This document shows, piece by piece, positions 11,855 through 23,826 of a stretch of 64,000 nucleotides of DNA. The stretch is from contig JAAMXP010001457.1 in the NCBI GenBank assembly GCA_019693395.1, positions 43,741 to 107,740 of the forward strand. Direction: 5' to 3'. The stretch comes from Ettlia oleoabundans (taxonomy: Eukaryota; Chlorophyta; Chlorophyceae; Chlamydomonadales). The notes under the pieces were generated by a model. It saw nothing but the letters and a program-made list of their open reading frames with translations, was not told the DNA's origin and did not search any database. Position numbers and translations under genes: made by a program. Position 1 is the stretch's first letter; every line of letters starts with the position of its first letter.

Positions 11855-13783
11855 ATGAAACGCATTTTCGGCTCGAAGAAGCCGGCGGCACCTCCGCCGA
11901 CCATGGACGAAGCTGTGGACAAACTCAATGTTCGCGGAGATACGTGAGTCTCGCGCAGCGGGGTGTCAGCCGAGACAGTCCAACGCGTTGCCCAGCGATC
12001 TGGCAGGCTCCTGAGGCGCTTCCCTCCGTCTTGCAGGCTAGATGAGAAGATCCGTAAGCTGGACGAGCAGCTGGCCCGGCATCGCGACACCATCAAGAAG
12101 ACCAGGCCCGGCCCGGCGCAGGAGGCGGCAAAGAGACGGGCGCTAGTGGTGCGCTTGTGCTGCTGCCCTGTTTACCAGCCACAAGGGCATATATGGTTAC
12201 GCTGGTATTGAATGGATGCACTGGTGTATGGCATGGCCAGATGGTGTACAGGCGCTTCAGCAGCAAGCACCCCACAAAGTCTCTGTCGCTCCGGCACGCC
12301 TCCGCACCCGGCCCAACGTTAGTGTCGCCATGCCCTCTGCGGGAGTGATGCAGGTGCTGAAGCAGAAGCGGCTGTATGAGTCCCAGAGAGACCAGCTTTA
12401 CAACCAGCAGTTCAATGTGGAGCAGACATCCTTTGCGATGACCAGCATGCAGGTACATGGCAGGCCAGGCTGTGGGTTTCATCCCCTTATGTCATGCACA
12501 CGTGCCAGGGCGCTGCTGGGACAGCCAGTGGCTCAGGGCGGCAGGGGACCAATGGATGATTCTATCTCCACTGTAAACCCCATCACCATCCCTGCGCATC
12601 CGCTCGTCTCATGCTTGTGCATTACGTCCCACTGTTTTCTCCTCTGCGCAGGACACTGTTCACACAGTCTCGGCAATGAAGGCGGCGGGCAAGGAGATGA
12701 AGACTTACATGAAGAGCAACGACCTCAAGATAGAAAACATTGAGAAGCTGCATGATGAAATGTCCGACATGCTGGTGCGCTCGCACTGAGTATGCTGTGC
12801 ATCTTTACTGGTAACATTGCATGCTTCACCGACTGCTTGCTTCCTGTCAGCCGGACACTACGGTCAATTTTTCAGGTTCTGCAGCTCCGCTGGTTGCAGC
12901 ACAGCTGCCACCACTCTTACCTCATACCCTAATGACCTGGTCCTCTGATGCTCCAGCTTAAGATTCATTTGTGCGCCAAGATTCGTTTGTGTGCCTGTCA
13001 CCTCTGCACGGCATGTTGCCCTGCTGTGCTGTGTTTCCTGGCTGACCTACGATATGGTTCTGTCCCCGCTTGCGCGTTGTTTGTGTGTGCAGGACTACCA
13101 CCAGGAAATTCAGGACGTGATGGGCACAGCATTTGGAGTGCCTGAGGACATTGACGAGGTGGGTGGGCGGGTGGGTGGGTGAGTGGAAAATGTGGTAGGA
13201 GGTGTGGTGGGGTGGGTGGCTGTGGGAGCGCAGTTAATGTGGTGGGATGCACGAGTGACCACCCGTTGGAAGCATACGGTTCACGAGTATGGGTGCTGAG
13301 TCATGAAAGGTGTGTGTGTGTTCATTTGTGCCAGTATTTTTGTTGAAGTTTTTAGTGTTGCTGTGCAGGATGAGTTGATGGGTGAGCTGGATGCTCTGGA
13401 GGATGACCTGGCGGCGGAGACAACCACCTCAGGCAGCGTACCCGCATACCTGCAGGTGGGCAACAGCACCACAACTATTCAAGCAGTGAATTGGGGTGCG
13501 GTAGCCAGTTGGCTGTGGATGTCTGTCTTGCTGGCTGGGCAGCCGCACGGCGGTGGCAGCATGTGCTGCGGTCCCTTGCATTGACATGCCTGTCTCCAAG
13601 ATTGCAAGTGTTATGCCTGACTCAGAAGGTAATTACCCTGCTGCTGCTTGTTTCCCGCTGCCTTGGGTCTGCCTGCAGGATGTAGACTTGCCAGAGGTGC
13701 CGCAGGGGCAGCCGCAGCAGCAGCAAGCACAGCCCCAGGCAGCAGATGAGTTTGGGCTGCCAGCCATCCCGCAGCGGACGTGA
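11855..13783 (+). CDS. VPS60: ESCRT-III subunit VPS60 / CHMP5
   Basis: Accessory ESCRT-III protein of the late-endosome membrane, which binds LIP5/VTA1 and tunes VPS4 during multivesicular body sorting. Seven exons: 11855-11943, 12037-12148, 12354-12452, 12652-12774, 13093-13158, 13369-13455, 13679-13783; 226 residues, close to animal CHMP5 (219). The start is basic and membrane-binding (MKRIFGSKKPAAPPPTMDEA). A long alpha hairpin follows with RLDEKIRKLDEQLARHRDTI and VLKQKRLYESQRDQL, then the acidic autoinhibitory region (DELMGELDALEDDL) and the diagnostic C-terminus DEFGLPAIPQRT. All internal introns after the first are phase 0. The end of exon 2 was set at 12148 to keep the residue count of the family (RALV|VLKQKR). 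Confidence 0.95.
13159..13181 (+). repeat. G-quadruplex-type G-tract at a 5' splice site
   Basis: Five GGG runs with single-base loops begin directly at the GT donor of VPS60 intron 5. The pattern is a textbook G3N1 quadruplex sequence on the coding strand and RNA. Confidence 0.55.
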
Positions 13784-14050
13784 TGATGGGAGGGAATTGT
13801 ACTGTGCCGCTATGGCTGGCTTACTGCAGCCAGGCCCCTTGTACCGCTACCTACAACACATGACGTACTGTAGCCATGCCTGTCCATGACCAACCATGGC
13901 TCGCCATGCAAGCGCCGAGAGGCTGCTGCAGTTATCGCCGCTTCTGAGAGCTTGTAGCTTTGCTTCACTATCCTTTGCTTTGCATGTACTCTGCTCCGTT
14001 TGTGCTATATTGTTTTTGGTGGTTGCCAACCCTGTCACAGCTGTCAACAA

Positions 14051-14055
14051 TGTAA
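14051..14055 (+). terminator. Putative UGUAA poly(A) signal for VPS60
   Basis: TGTAA 268 bp after the VPS60 stop, in the expected sense. Confidence 0.35.
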
Positions 14056-14519
14056 CAACTTAATGCTAACCCTTGTACAAGCTACTGGGGTACGGGTATT
14101 GTTTCCATTTCTTTGTCGCACTGTCGTTGCGCTCCCACATCATCTGCCGCCTGTTGCCCCCAGCATTGTGTTTGCCCTCTATTGCTGCCATGCCGCGGGA
14201 CCCAGCTGCGCCTGTGCCTCTTGTACCTACACATCCAGGTTGTCAGGCGTGATGAGCAGCACCCAAGCGATCATTTGAGAGCTGCCCCGCACTTCCGTCG
14301 ACCAACTCGACCAACTTGCAAAGCAAGCTGCAGCCGTATGCCTCGCATGATGAAGCCCGCTACACAACAGATCAAACACGGGAAATCTGCCCCCTCTGCC
14401 ATGTGGCAATGCATGGAATGCCGCAGGAAAACATGCAAAGAGCAGAGCATACCAGAACTGCCCGCCTGTTTGGCCCTTTGACTCGTCACAGGCTGACCTG
14501 TTTACCGCACAATGATACT

Positions 14520-14524
14520 TTACA
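14520..14524 (-). terminator. Putative UGUAA poly(A) signal
   Basis: Minus-strand TGTAA about 150 bp beyond the stop of the small plastid-protein gene. Confidence 0.4.
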
Positions 14525-14674
14525 GTCAGAAGCTAATCGGTAAACCACTGTTAATTATAAGAGGGGCTCTCATCTCGCCGCGACACCTAGCATGAACAAG
14601 CAGGGCCACCAACTGCTGCCAAGCTGTGAACTAGCAGGCTGCCACTGCTTGCAGGTAGATTTGGTGCCTTGCAT

Positions 14675-15913
14675 TCACTCGTTGAACCGGATTGCACCGG
14701 TGGACAGCACAAAGAAGAAGGTGGAGATCATGAGGGTGATGATGGTGGTGAAGCTCAATGTTATGACGATCTGTGTCATGGTTATCTTGCTCCACCAGGG
14801 TGTGGTGTCCTGCACACACCAGGGGGTGGTTACAACACAAAGGGTGGGGTTGGTGGCACGCCTGACCGCTTCCTTGCGTGTATAAGGATAGGCAGCCAAG
14901 AAGGGTTGTTCCGCATGGTTGATCCCAGGACACATGGCAAATATGCGGGTGACAAAATGACTGGCAAAAGCGTAACATCTTGGCCCGCCTGCCCAGCACA
15001 GGATGCCACCAGGTGGCGCAGCACGCATGCAAGCCTAGCAGCCAAGCCAAACTCCACGCGAGCACTTTGTGGTTTGCCAAGCAGAGGTGCAAACAGATGA
15101 CCGAGCAAGGGCAAATCCCACCTTTTGGGGTGTCGGCATGTTGGGTGAAAGACCTGCTGGCTCAGTGAAGGGCCGCTTCGGTGCCGCACCTGCGCTGCCA
15201 AAGGGGCTGCTGCCGCTGCTGCTGCTCGAAGGGCCAAAGGGGCTCACAGGCGTCTTGTCTGCATGCAAAACAGGTGCATTTCGTCCAAGCCACAGCCAAA
15301 ATGATCAATCACAGCCAAAATGATCAACCCAGGGCTGACTGCTGCTGCGCTTGACAGTTCGGCAACAAGAATGCACAGCTGGCAGACGAGGCATTGCATT
15401 CCTGGGTGCACCCCAGGCTGACCACGCTCTTACAAACTCAGACATGAGTGCAACGGTGGCACACCTGCTGCTGAGGAGGTGGCCTGGAAGGGGCTGCGAG
15501 CCGTAGCGGCAGACGGCTCTTCCTCCCTGCTGCTGTCAGCCTGGGCCGCACTGCTAGGTGCTGCTGTGCTGGCTGCTGGGTCCTCTGCAAAGGTAGCCTC
15601 CAGGTCATCAAGGTTGAGCTCCTTCCTGTCACGATCCACCAATCTGCGCACCTGGGCTGCCCCTGCAGGCAACGGTGACGGCCAAGCAGCGGCGGCGAGC
15701 GAAAAAGCTGGCTTGAGCGCCCAGCACGCATGCAAGATGTCCTAAGCCCTTCTATCATGTTTCGCTCACACAAAACAGCAGTAAACGCCTCAAACACTTG
15801 CCTTCGTTGAAGGGCTCGGCCCGGGCGGGCTGCAGCCGACTCCTCAAGGCGCCTCGGCGCTGTGCAGGATTTCTTACAGCTGCAAATGGTCGGTGGGCGA
15901 CCGCAAACTGCAT
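14675..15913 (-). CDS. Small single-TM protein, probably plastid-targeted, function unknown
   Basis: Four exons: 15913-15802, 15662-15465, 15258-15122, 14809-14675; 193 residues. The N-terminus (about 35 residues, MQFAVAHRPFAAVRN and onward) has no acidic residue and many R and A, as in a chloroplast transit peptide. The middle is hydrophilic (VRRLVDRDRKELNLDDLE, then A/S/P-rich). The last exon codes one strong membrane helix of about 25 residues after TPWWSKITMTQ, with a short tail ending STGAIRFNE. The bare tail after the helix and the WW before it look like a thylakoid or envelope tail anchor. Intron 1 uses a GC donor (AAG|GCAAGT at 15801). It is head-to-head with the PHT4 gene 339 bp away. 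I do not recognise the family. The exon model is well supported by phase; function is not. Confidence 0.7.
15291..15328. repeat. 19-bp tandem duplication
   Basis: Two adjacent copies of CACAGCCAAAATGATCAAT (the last base differs in copy 2), inside intron 2 of the small plastid-protein gene. Confidence 0.85.
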
Positions 15914-16252
15914 TTTGCTGCGTTGCTACTACTGGTGGCACCGGCACGCAGAATGGCGGGTTTGTCGAGAATGATGCAGTCCAGTTGATGATTTGGGTCA
16001 GTCTCACAATTAATCGATAAGCTGGATTCTCCCAAAAAATCCAGATGGCGGCCTGCGCAGGTGGAAGGAGAGGAATGCAGACTGAATGTCGCAACCGCAA
16101 TCGGAGTGCAACAAACGCACATCTCACATCTCGCGATACGTTCGCAAGAGCCCCCTGAGCCCCCAGGCGTGCTGCAACCTTCTGTTATAACCCTTGTAAC
16201 CCGCGGCCCGTTTCAACCGAGTCCTCAGGCCTCACGTTCCACTGACAAAGCT
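15914..16252. promoter_or_regulatory. Divergent promoter region, plastid protein / PHT4
   Basis: 339 bp separate two start codons pointing outward. Both products have transit-peptide-like N-termini, so a shared bidirectional promoter is plausible. The in-frame sequence upstream of the PHT4 ATG was not taken as coding because it adds nothing resembling the family. Confidence 0.45.
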
Positions 16253-19200
16253 ATGATACGTTCCCTTCAGCCTGCAGCGCTTCAATTGCGTCCGCCAGAG
16301 TTGCGGCACATATGCTGCAGACGGCGGTGGCACGGCGGCCAACAGCGATCATATACGCCGCCAGTGACAGCAGCAGCCTGCAGCAGTAACTCGCATGAAT
16401 GGCACACAGTGGTCTGGCGAAGAGCTAGCAGCAGCCGGCGGCAGCAACGGTTTGAACCAAGCTGCAGACACGGCACCAGCTTAAGACTTCAAGCAGCAGC
16501 AGGAGACCTGGCAGTCGATGACAGCAGCGAGCAGCAGCCCGCCAGCACCAGCTTTGCCCGTGTGGTGCTCCCAACGGCTTTGGCGCTGCTGCTCTGCAAC
16601 ATGGACCGCATCTGCCTGAGGTGAGGGCGGATGTTACCTAGCATAGGAATCGGTTCTTGCAGGGGTACCGGCAGTTGCACGTCCTGTCTGGCTAGCGCCG
16701 ACTTTCCACCTCAACCTGTGGATGGCTCTGAGCTGTGAGTAGATGTGTGTGAGTGCCTGCTGGTGCCACATGCACCCTGCAGCGTGGCCATGTTGCCGAT
16801 CGCTAAGGAGCTGGGCTGGGCAGCAGGCACCCAAGGCATCATCCAGGTTAGCTGGCATTGTCAACCCTCCTGTGTGATCTCCCTGCATGGCTTTCCTTCA
16901 TGCATGCATCAGCATGCGTCCTCTGTTTGTAGATGGCGTAGCTGCTGCTAGATGAGCCTGCACATCAACGTGGTGCTTTCTTGCTTGCAGTCGGCCTTCC
17001 TGTGGGGCTACCTGGCTACACAGCTCTTGGGTGGCACGCTGGCTGACCGGTATGGAGGTATGGTAGTCAACAGCGGCACCAGCGGCAGCACACGTATGGC
17101 CCTTCGTGCCTCAGCTTACACTGTAGTACTGTAAATTCAGTAAGGCTGACCTGGTCTGCAACTGCATTTGCAGGCAAGCTGGTTATGGGAGTCGGCGTCG
17201 CCTGGTTTTCCCTAGCCTCAGCGCTGCTGCCAGCCGTGGCAATCACCCCCTGGATGGCGGCAGCGGGCCTTACGCTGCCGGCAGTGCTGGCGGCTCGCAT
17301 TCTAGTTGGAGTTGGAGAGGGTGAGCTTGGCAGGACGGGTTTATCTAGCGGTTTGGGATGTTTAAAACCTGTGAAAAGCAGAGCTGTGGTGTAAGATTGC
17401 AGCGCCCGACGGCTGCTCTTTGGTTGCTCTGTCCTGCAATCGTTTAATCCTGGCCTGCCTTTTTTTGCACAGGCGTGGCGCTGCCATCTATGAACAATCT
17501 GATTGCATGGCACATCGACCCTGCAAAAAAAGCGACGGCTCTGGGAATGGTGTTTACCGGCTTTCACACTGGTGGGTTGGCACCTGGCCGCTCAACATGC
17601 CTGTGAATCCCTTACCTGCCCAGTTGCCTGGCTGCATACAGTGCTTTATCTCGCTCCCATCTTCAGTTTGGTGCAATCTTGATCTGCTGCTCCTGCTGCT
17701 GCTCTGCTGCTGGTCCAGGCAACCTCGTGGGGCTCCTGCTGTCACCGCTCATCCTTCAACGCTTCGGCTGGCGGGCGCTGTTCTACCTGTTTGGCCTGGC
17801 GGGAGCGCCGTTGCTGCTCCTGTGGATACTGGTGGTGCCAAGCAGCGAGCCGAAGCGCAGTATCAGCAGCAGCAGCAGCAGTGGCAGCATTAGCAGCAGC
17901 GGGGCGGCAGCGGGGGGCGGCATTGGTCTGGGCCGCCTTATGAGCAAGCCCGCCACCTGGGCCATCATCATAGCCAACTTTGGTGCGCATTCTCGCCGCC
18001 TAGTGCACTACGGTGTTAATCTTCGGCCTGCAGTACTATAAGCAGCACTCTGCCTTTAACTCTTGCTTCAAGTGGCTACAAACATGTGTCTGGGCGGCAG
18101 TCAGAAAGCTCTTGCGACAATTCATTGGCATGCACTGACTGCCAAGGGACTCTCTCTTGTTGGGCAACATATTTCATGCCGACCCAGCTGACTCGCTCCC
18201 TTTGCCTTAGACGCTTTGTGTGAATCTGTGGTGTTGACGACTTTGTGCTGTTTTTTATTCTGTCCCGATATGCAGTGAACCACTGGGGATACTTCATCTA
18301 CCTCAACTGGATGCCCACCTACTTTTACAAAGTGCTGGGTGGGTGCCAGGTGCCAGGGCATGCTGCACGGCTGTCAGTGCGAGCATTCGCTGCGACACGC
18401 TGCGACACGCAAATATAGCTCTTTGGCAGCTGATTTTACAGTCATAATTATATAGAGTCCCATGCATGCAAACAAATTCAAGGCAGCCATTCCTTGGCCT
18501 GACATTGCATTTACCTATTCAAGCAGCTGGCCCTCCCCCTGTTGCAGGTATGGACCTGAAGGCCAGCAGTTTAATGAGTTTTGTGCCTTGGGTAGTCATG
18601 GCTGTGGGAAGCAGCGCAGCAGGCCTGCTGGCCGACGGGCTGGTGAGTTCCCGAAAGGCTTGCATGGGATTTAGTTCGGTATCTGTCTGCTTAGTTACCA
18701 GGCTACGAGATGTATTAGACATATGAGATGTGTTAGGCAAATGAACAGCAGGGTAACAGCGTTTAACTAGTGAATCTCCGTTTTTACGATCGTACCAGCA
18801 CATCCGCTGGTTGCCAACCCCTTTGTTTGTGCCAGGTGCGTCGCGGCGTGCCGGTGCTGCGCGTGCGCAAGGGCATCCAGACAGCGGCATTCCTGGGCCC
18901 CGTGCTGGCTCTGATGGTTCTGTCCAACCCCGCCATCTCTCCGCCACTGGCCCTGCTGTGCATGACGGCAGCCTTGGGCATAACATCGCTCGGTGAGTCG
19001 ACCCTGTTGGTGGTGCTGCTGGCGTGCCGATTGTAGCTATCGTTGTTGCTGCTGCCTTACGCTTCCTGACACTGCCCTCCAAAGGAGGCACCTTTGCATT
19101 GACTCCCAAGACGAGGCCGTTCTGCCTTTGTTGTGGCAGGCCTACCCTAGACACCCCATGTTTGTCAGCCTTGTGTGCCTTATGTGCTGCTCAACTCTCG

Positions 19201-19723
19201 GCTAGGACAGCAGGGGCCTGCCTAGGACGATAAGGGCATATGCTGCGCATGGCTGGTGGAAAAGAGGTTTACACGGCTGTGCTGCTGCCAACAACCTATG
19301 CCTATGCTGCATGCAGGCCAAGCGGGATTTGTTGCCAACATGAGTGACATCGCCCCTCGTCATGCGGGCGTGCTGTTTGGGCTTTGCAACACCTTTGGCA
19401 GCCTGGCGGGCATCCTTGGAGTTTCAGGTAATGGCAGGTGGCCGAGTTATTATCGTGTGTAGACAATGGCAGAATTGTTAAGGATGCTGCTAAGTGGGGT
19501 GCATCACAATTGGTTGTGGCAGGCGGCTGCAGCCTTCCCTTAGCGCTGCCCTCCTAATTGTAAATTGTGCTCACTTTACTCTCATCTCGATGCTGTAGTG
19601 TGTGGGTTCGTTCTGGAGAAGACGGGCAGCTTCTCGCTCATCTTCCAAGTGACAGCCGCGCTGTATGTGCTGGGCACGGTGGTGTGGAACCTTGCGTGCC
19701 GTGCAGACGCGCAGTTTGACTGA
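16253..19723 (+). CDS. PHT4-type plastid phosphate/anion transporter (MFS)
   Basis: Major-facilitator transporter of the PHT4/ANTR branch (related to animal SLC17), moving phosphate, ascorbate or other anions across plastid or Golgi membranes. Eleven exons: 16253-16620, 16783-16846, 16991-17057, 17174-17320, 17473-17571, 17719-17982, 18276-18338, 18548-18642, 18836-18992, 19317-19427, 19599-19723; 519 residues. An R/Q-rich transit-like segment covers about the first 90 residues. Then comes ARVVLPTALALLLCNMDRIC, LSVAMLPIAKELGW, and the MFS loop GGTLADRYGGK. Further typical pieces are RILVGVGEGVALPSMNNLIA, NHWGYFIYLNWMPTYFYKVL and NMSDIAPRHAGVLFGLCNT. About 12 TM helices are expected. A serine-rich loop (SISSSSSSGSISSSG) replaces the central loop. 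All splice sites are GT-AG and phases match. The substrate cannot be fixed from sequence. Confidence 0.93.
18391..18410. repeat. 10-bp tandem duplication
   Basis: TGCGACACGC twice in a row, within intron 7 of the PHT4-type gene. Confidence 0.8.
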
Positions 19724-20272
19724 TATGAATAGATATGAATAATGCCTTGGAATTTTTTTCACATGTAATGTTCCACACTAGATGCCTCGCAACAGCAAAC
19801 CTGGAATTTAGGTGGCAACGGCAGAAGGCGGCTGTGGCACGATGCCGCAGTTGTCGCCACCTGGGCGGCAGCAAATTGTGCCAGCAAGTGCGCTAGCTAA
19901 GCTCGGTAACAACCCGCGCTTCCAATTCTTCGTTGAGTCTTTTGTTTACAAGCTCGTCGAGTGGGCGGTGCTCCAGCAGGCACTCGCCAGTCGTTCGCCT
20001 GCACATTGCTATCACTCGCTGGCATATTCTCCCCAATCGGTTCTGACCAACTGCATTGTGTTCCTTCCCGCCTGTCAAACTTGCAAGCCGGCAAGTCGCT
20101 TACTGCACTGGCTGCCGCAAACGCACGCTTTGCTTCGCTAGGCGCACTTTGTTAGCTTGCAACAATTTCTGACTGACAACTAAGTGGCAGAGAGAGCAGC
20201 GTTTTGAGTGCAGCAGATTGCTGCCAGCACCCGCTCCCACCCGCCGCCAGCTGCCTGCTGGCGCCAGCCAGC
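19724..20272. other. Tandem intergenic region
   Basis: 549 bp between two genes on the same strand. A TGTAA at 19764-19768 follows the PHT4 stop. The rest is the presumed promoter and leader of the next gene. An open frame from 19812 starts with GTG, has no domain, and was not called. Confidence 0.5.
19764..19768 (+). terminator. Putative UGUAA poly(A) signal for the PHT4-type gene
   Basis: TGTAA 41 bp after the stop codon in an AT-rich 3' UTR. Confidence 0.45.
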
Positions 20273-23200
20273 ATGGTGGACTGGCCAAAGGTCAGGGCCA
20301 AATGCCTCCAAATCTTCATCGATCAGTTCCTCCTCATCAGGTGGAAAGTGTCACCTGCATGCTTGGCACCTGTTCCAAGGCAAACCCGGTCTAGGGCCTA
20401 GCAAACTGCGCCCTCAGTGCCGCCACCCACCCAACCACCCACCCAGCTCGGCCCAACTGCAGCTATGCCATTGCGGCAATCATTGCATTGACGTGGCCAA
20501 CACCTGGCAAGGCAGTCGCTGGAGTGCAGGTGTGGGGAGGTCTGTAGCTGCAGGGCTGGTGCTTTGTACTGTGAGGTGCCGCCGCCGTTCTTCCTGGGCA
20601 TAGTGAGCAGCATGCCGAGAAGTGGTGCCAGCAAATCGTGGTGCCCTTGGCAATGATCGTTGTCCGGTGCCCAACCCATCACCAGGCACGGAACTGACAT
20701 GAGTATTCGTCACCGTAACACTTGTCGCCTTCTTCCTGCAGTTTTATGTCAACGGACAGGCTTACCAAATCATCAAAATCATCAACATCATGATAGGTAA
20801 GCTATTCTTATGCCATGCCACAACCATACTTGACCAGGCTGGATTGTCAGGCTGCTTCCTTCTTTAGCTTCACCATGCATGCATGCCGCAAATTCAGTCA
20901 GGAAATAGCTCGGCCTCAATTCTTAACCAGTCTATCTTCCTGCCACCGCAGTGTTCTTAATCAGTGGACTGGCGCTCAAAACAGACGACATCAAGAAGGC
21001 CTGGGGCCAAAAGCTGGGTGTACTCTTTGGCTTGCTGTCCACCCTCGTCATCACACCCTGCCTGGGCTTTGCCTATAGGACCATTCCTTTGACCCCATCT
21101 GCCTTCACCGCTGGCCTCACGCTTACGACAGCGGTGCCCCAGACGCTGGGCATAGGCATCAGCCTGGTGCGCTCTTGTGGAGGCAATGAGGGGCTGGCAC
21201 TCATCCTCACAGGTGAGATGCACCCTTATTTTTAAGTCAGGAAAGCAGCTGGGCAGCATGTGTGTGTGCATCCATGGTGGTGGGCATTCTGCACCCAAAG
21301 TGCTGGCACTCGCGCACAAGTCACACCAGCGACACCTGCCACCCACCATGTGCCGGATGTGTTTGTCATGTAGCAGACAGCTGCCACTCTGCGGCTTTGC
21401 GTTCCGCCTCACACGACTGGTAACCTGTCTCTTACCGATATGCGCTCCCCGCTTGCCCGCCTGCCTGCATTCCTGCCTGCTCGCCCACCTGAATGCAGCT
21501 GGGACCAACATTGTGAGTCTCGCTGAATTGATTTTGTTTGGCTTGCTGTTATCAGGGGACCGAGGGAAAACAGCGTTGCGCTTTCATGCTTGGCAGGGAT
21601 GTTGCGGGAGTGCATATATGTGTGTTGATATAGCTGGCAGCCGCCCTGGCAGCACACCTCATTTAGTCCGCTCTGGCCTGCACCCGCAGTTGGGAATTTT
21701 CACGATGCCTCTGTGGCTCAAGGCGCTCTTCAGCGGCACAGGTGGGCTGCGCGTTTATCAATTGCCATGTTTGTTGGGGGGATGATGGCACCAAGGGGGC
21801 CCATGCACTTGTTTTGTTTGAGTAACACGCGCCTGCCATCTGCTCTGCTTGCACTTGAACATCACATGGCTGTGCTCTGCTGCTTTTCAAAGGAGAGCGG
21901 GAGCACCTAGCATGCCTGCGCCCCGCCCACACAATGGTATCTCCAGATTCTGCTCCTCGCACCACTCAACCGCCCGTCTGCCCATCTTTCCACCTGCTCC
22001 CGCAGATTTTGACTTATCCATTGACATGGTGTCCCTGCTGGTCAACCTCATCCTTTCAGTGCTGGTGCCCTCAGTAATTGGCAAGGTGCGCAAAAAACAC
22101 ATTTATAGTAGGCATATATATTATGTTCCACCCACTCAAAGTGGCGAACCATGTTGCACAACTGCCGGTCATGTCTGGCCAAGCAGCCATCTTCAATGGT
22201 TGGCCAGCCCTGCCACACCTATTGCTCTAAATTGTGCCTGTCGCTTCGTGTGATTGTTATACCGAGGCTGCAAACTTCACAATGCTGTCTTCTCTCAGAC
22301 TGCCGCTTGCTGGGCAGCGCCCGCGGCCCAAGCCGCTGCACATCTCACACTGCCATCATCATATCTGAGGTGCTGCCTCTTGTGCCTGCAGGCACTGCGG
22401 GACTTGATACCATCGGTGCGGCGGTTTGTGACCAAGCACAAGGTGGCGCTCTCGCTGTTTAGCACTGCAAACCTGGCGTTCATTGTTTGGCAAGTCCTGT
22501 CGAGCGCGCAGTCAGTGTGTGAGTACCGCAGCATTGTTACGGGCGCACCCAGGGCATGGCTTGACCGACCTGCCATGCGGCGGGGTTATGCCACTACAGC
22601 TGCCTGTCCTGGCAGCCTCTGCTTGCACTGCCTGGCAAATGAAGAGTGAGATGTCATGCCCTTCTTCATCTTTACTTGCCCCCGACCCCCTTTCTTTGTT
22701 CACGGCATCCCCGTCCCTTCTGCCGCAGTGTTGGAACAACCCTTTGTGAGCATCGTATACGTGGTGCTGTTGGCAGCCGCTCAGCATATCTTGTACCTTC
22801 TATTCAACTTTGCAGTCACCACGTAAGATTCACCTGCTGCCATCTGCAAGCGTGGTGTATGCTGGTCCCCAGCCCTGCGTGCAGTTGCATGCTGCCTGTT
22901 ATGTGCTTTTCCTTGCTGTTGCAAGCAATCTTGTTCCTGTGGCCTTGTCAATAGCTGCAATTGCAGCCTGGGACTGATTAGGTGTGTGTTGCTTGACATG
23001 CAGGTTGATCCTGCGGCTTCCGCCCCCAGAAAACATCGCTACGGGCATTATGACCGCACAAAAATCCGGCCCCGTTTCTGTGGCAGGTTCGGGGCGGCTG
23101 ACTTTACGTGCTGTTAATCCCAGCAACCTGTAACAGCATTCAACTGGTTTGACCATGCGACTGTGGCTGGCTGGCCCCCGCTCCCTCTTGTTCCTCGCAG

Positions 23201-23826
23201 TGATTGGCTACATCACTAACGACATTGCTCTGCAAGGGCTGCTGGCCATCCCAGCCACCCTGGGTCAGCTGGTGCAGGTGGGTTATGCGGGGTTGCTTGT
23301 GAAGGCCAGCCTGCGCAGCGGGTAAGAATGTCTGCCTGAATATGGGGTGTCTGGTAGACAGGGGTCGGAATCTCTGTGGCCTGCGCTGATGTTCCAGCAA
23401 CCAATTGCGGCGCCTACCTGGGCTGCAACGGCTTAGAATCCTTGGCCCCACTGGCTGACTGGCTGGCTGCCGCAGGTGTTCATCGGCAGCGCCCTGGTGC
23501 CCTTCTTCTCTAGGATCACCAAGGCCCACAAGAAGGCTCAGCAGGTGGCGGCAGCAGAAGCAGAAGAGGCAGCGGCAGCATCGGCGCTGGAAGGCGGGAG
23601 CGGCGGCAAAGGCGGCACAGATGATGCAGCTCTGGTGGGCGGCTCTATAGTGGACAGAGAAGAGGGTGAAGTGGGGGGCGCTATCGTGAGCAATAGCAAA
23701 CACAGCGAGCCTCCTTCCCACAGCTCCTCGCCGTCATCAACCCTGGAGACTGCACAAGGCAGCACATATGCCACCCCTGCGGAAGACGATGCTCTCACAC
23801 GCCAACCTGAGAAGCGCCTTGTGTAA
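20273..23826 (+). CDS. Bile-acid/sodium symporter family protein, SLC10A7/BASS4-like
   Basis: Member of the BASS/SLC10 fold closest to SLC10A7/RCH1 and plant BASS4, ten-TM membrane proteins linked to calcium or metabolite handling. Twelve exons: 20273-20340, 20463-20529, 20742-20796, 20952-21212, 21499-21512, 21690-21741, 22006-22085, 22392-22518, 22729-22822, 23004-23086, 23201-23277, 23476-23826; 442 residues. Family segments are DQFLLI then AIIALTWPTPGK, VFLISGLALKTDDI, the conserved LTTAVPQTLGIGISLV, and GNEGLALILTAGTN. Further on is MTAQKSGPVSVAVIGYI, the second pseudo-symmetric core motif. The C-terminal 100 residues are hydrophilic and low-complexity. Exon 5 is only 14 nt. Intron 10 has an unusual GTTCGG donor. 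The chosen ATG lacks an upstream in-frame ATG, and no clear transit peptide is present. Confidence 0.9.

Larger units (their letters stand above)
13784..14674. other. Convergent 3' intergenic region
   Basis: An 891-bp spacer between the ends of VPS60 and the small plastid-protein gene. It should contain both 3' UTRs: TGTAA on the plus strand at 14051-14055 and TTACA (minus-strand TGTAA) at 14520-14524. I see no further gene here. Confidence 0.5.

Noticed and set aside
19812..20141. Extra 5' coding exon for the SLC10A7-like gene or a separate small gene
   Set aside because: The frame opens with GTG, has no family sequence and no phase-consistent splice to exon 1.
23822..23826. TGTAA overlapping the stop codon of the SLC10A7-like gene as its poly(A) signal
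   Set aside because: Using it would place cleavage with almost no 3' UTR. The copy at 24069 is more plausible.
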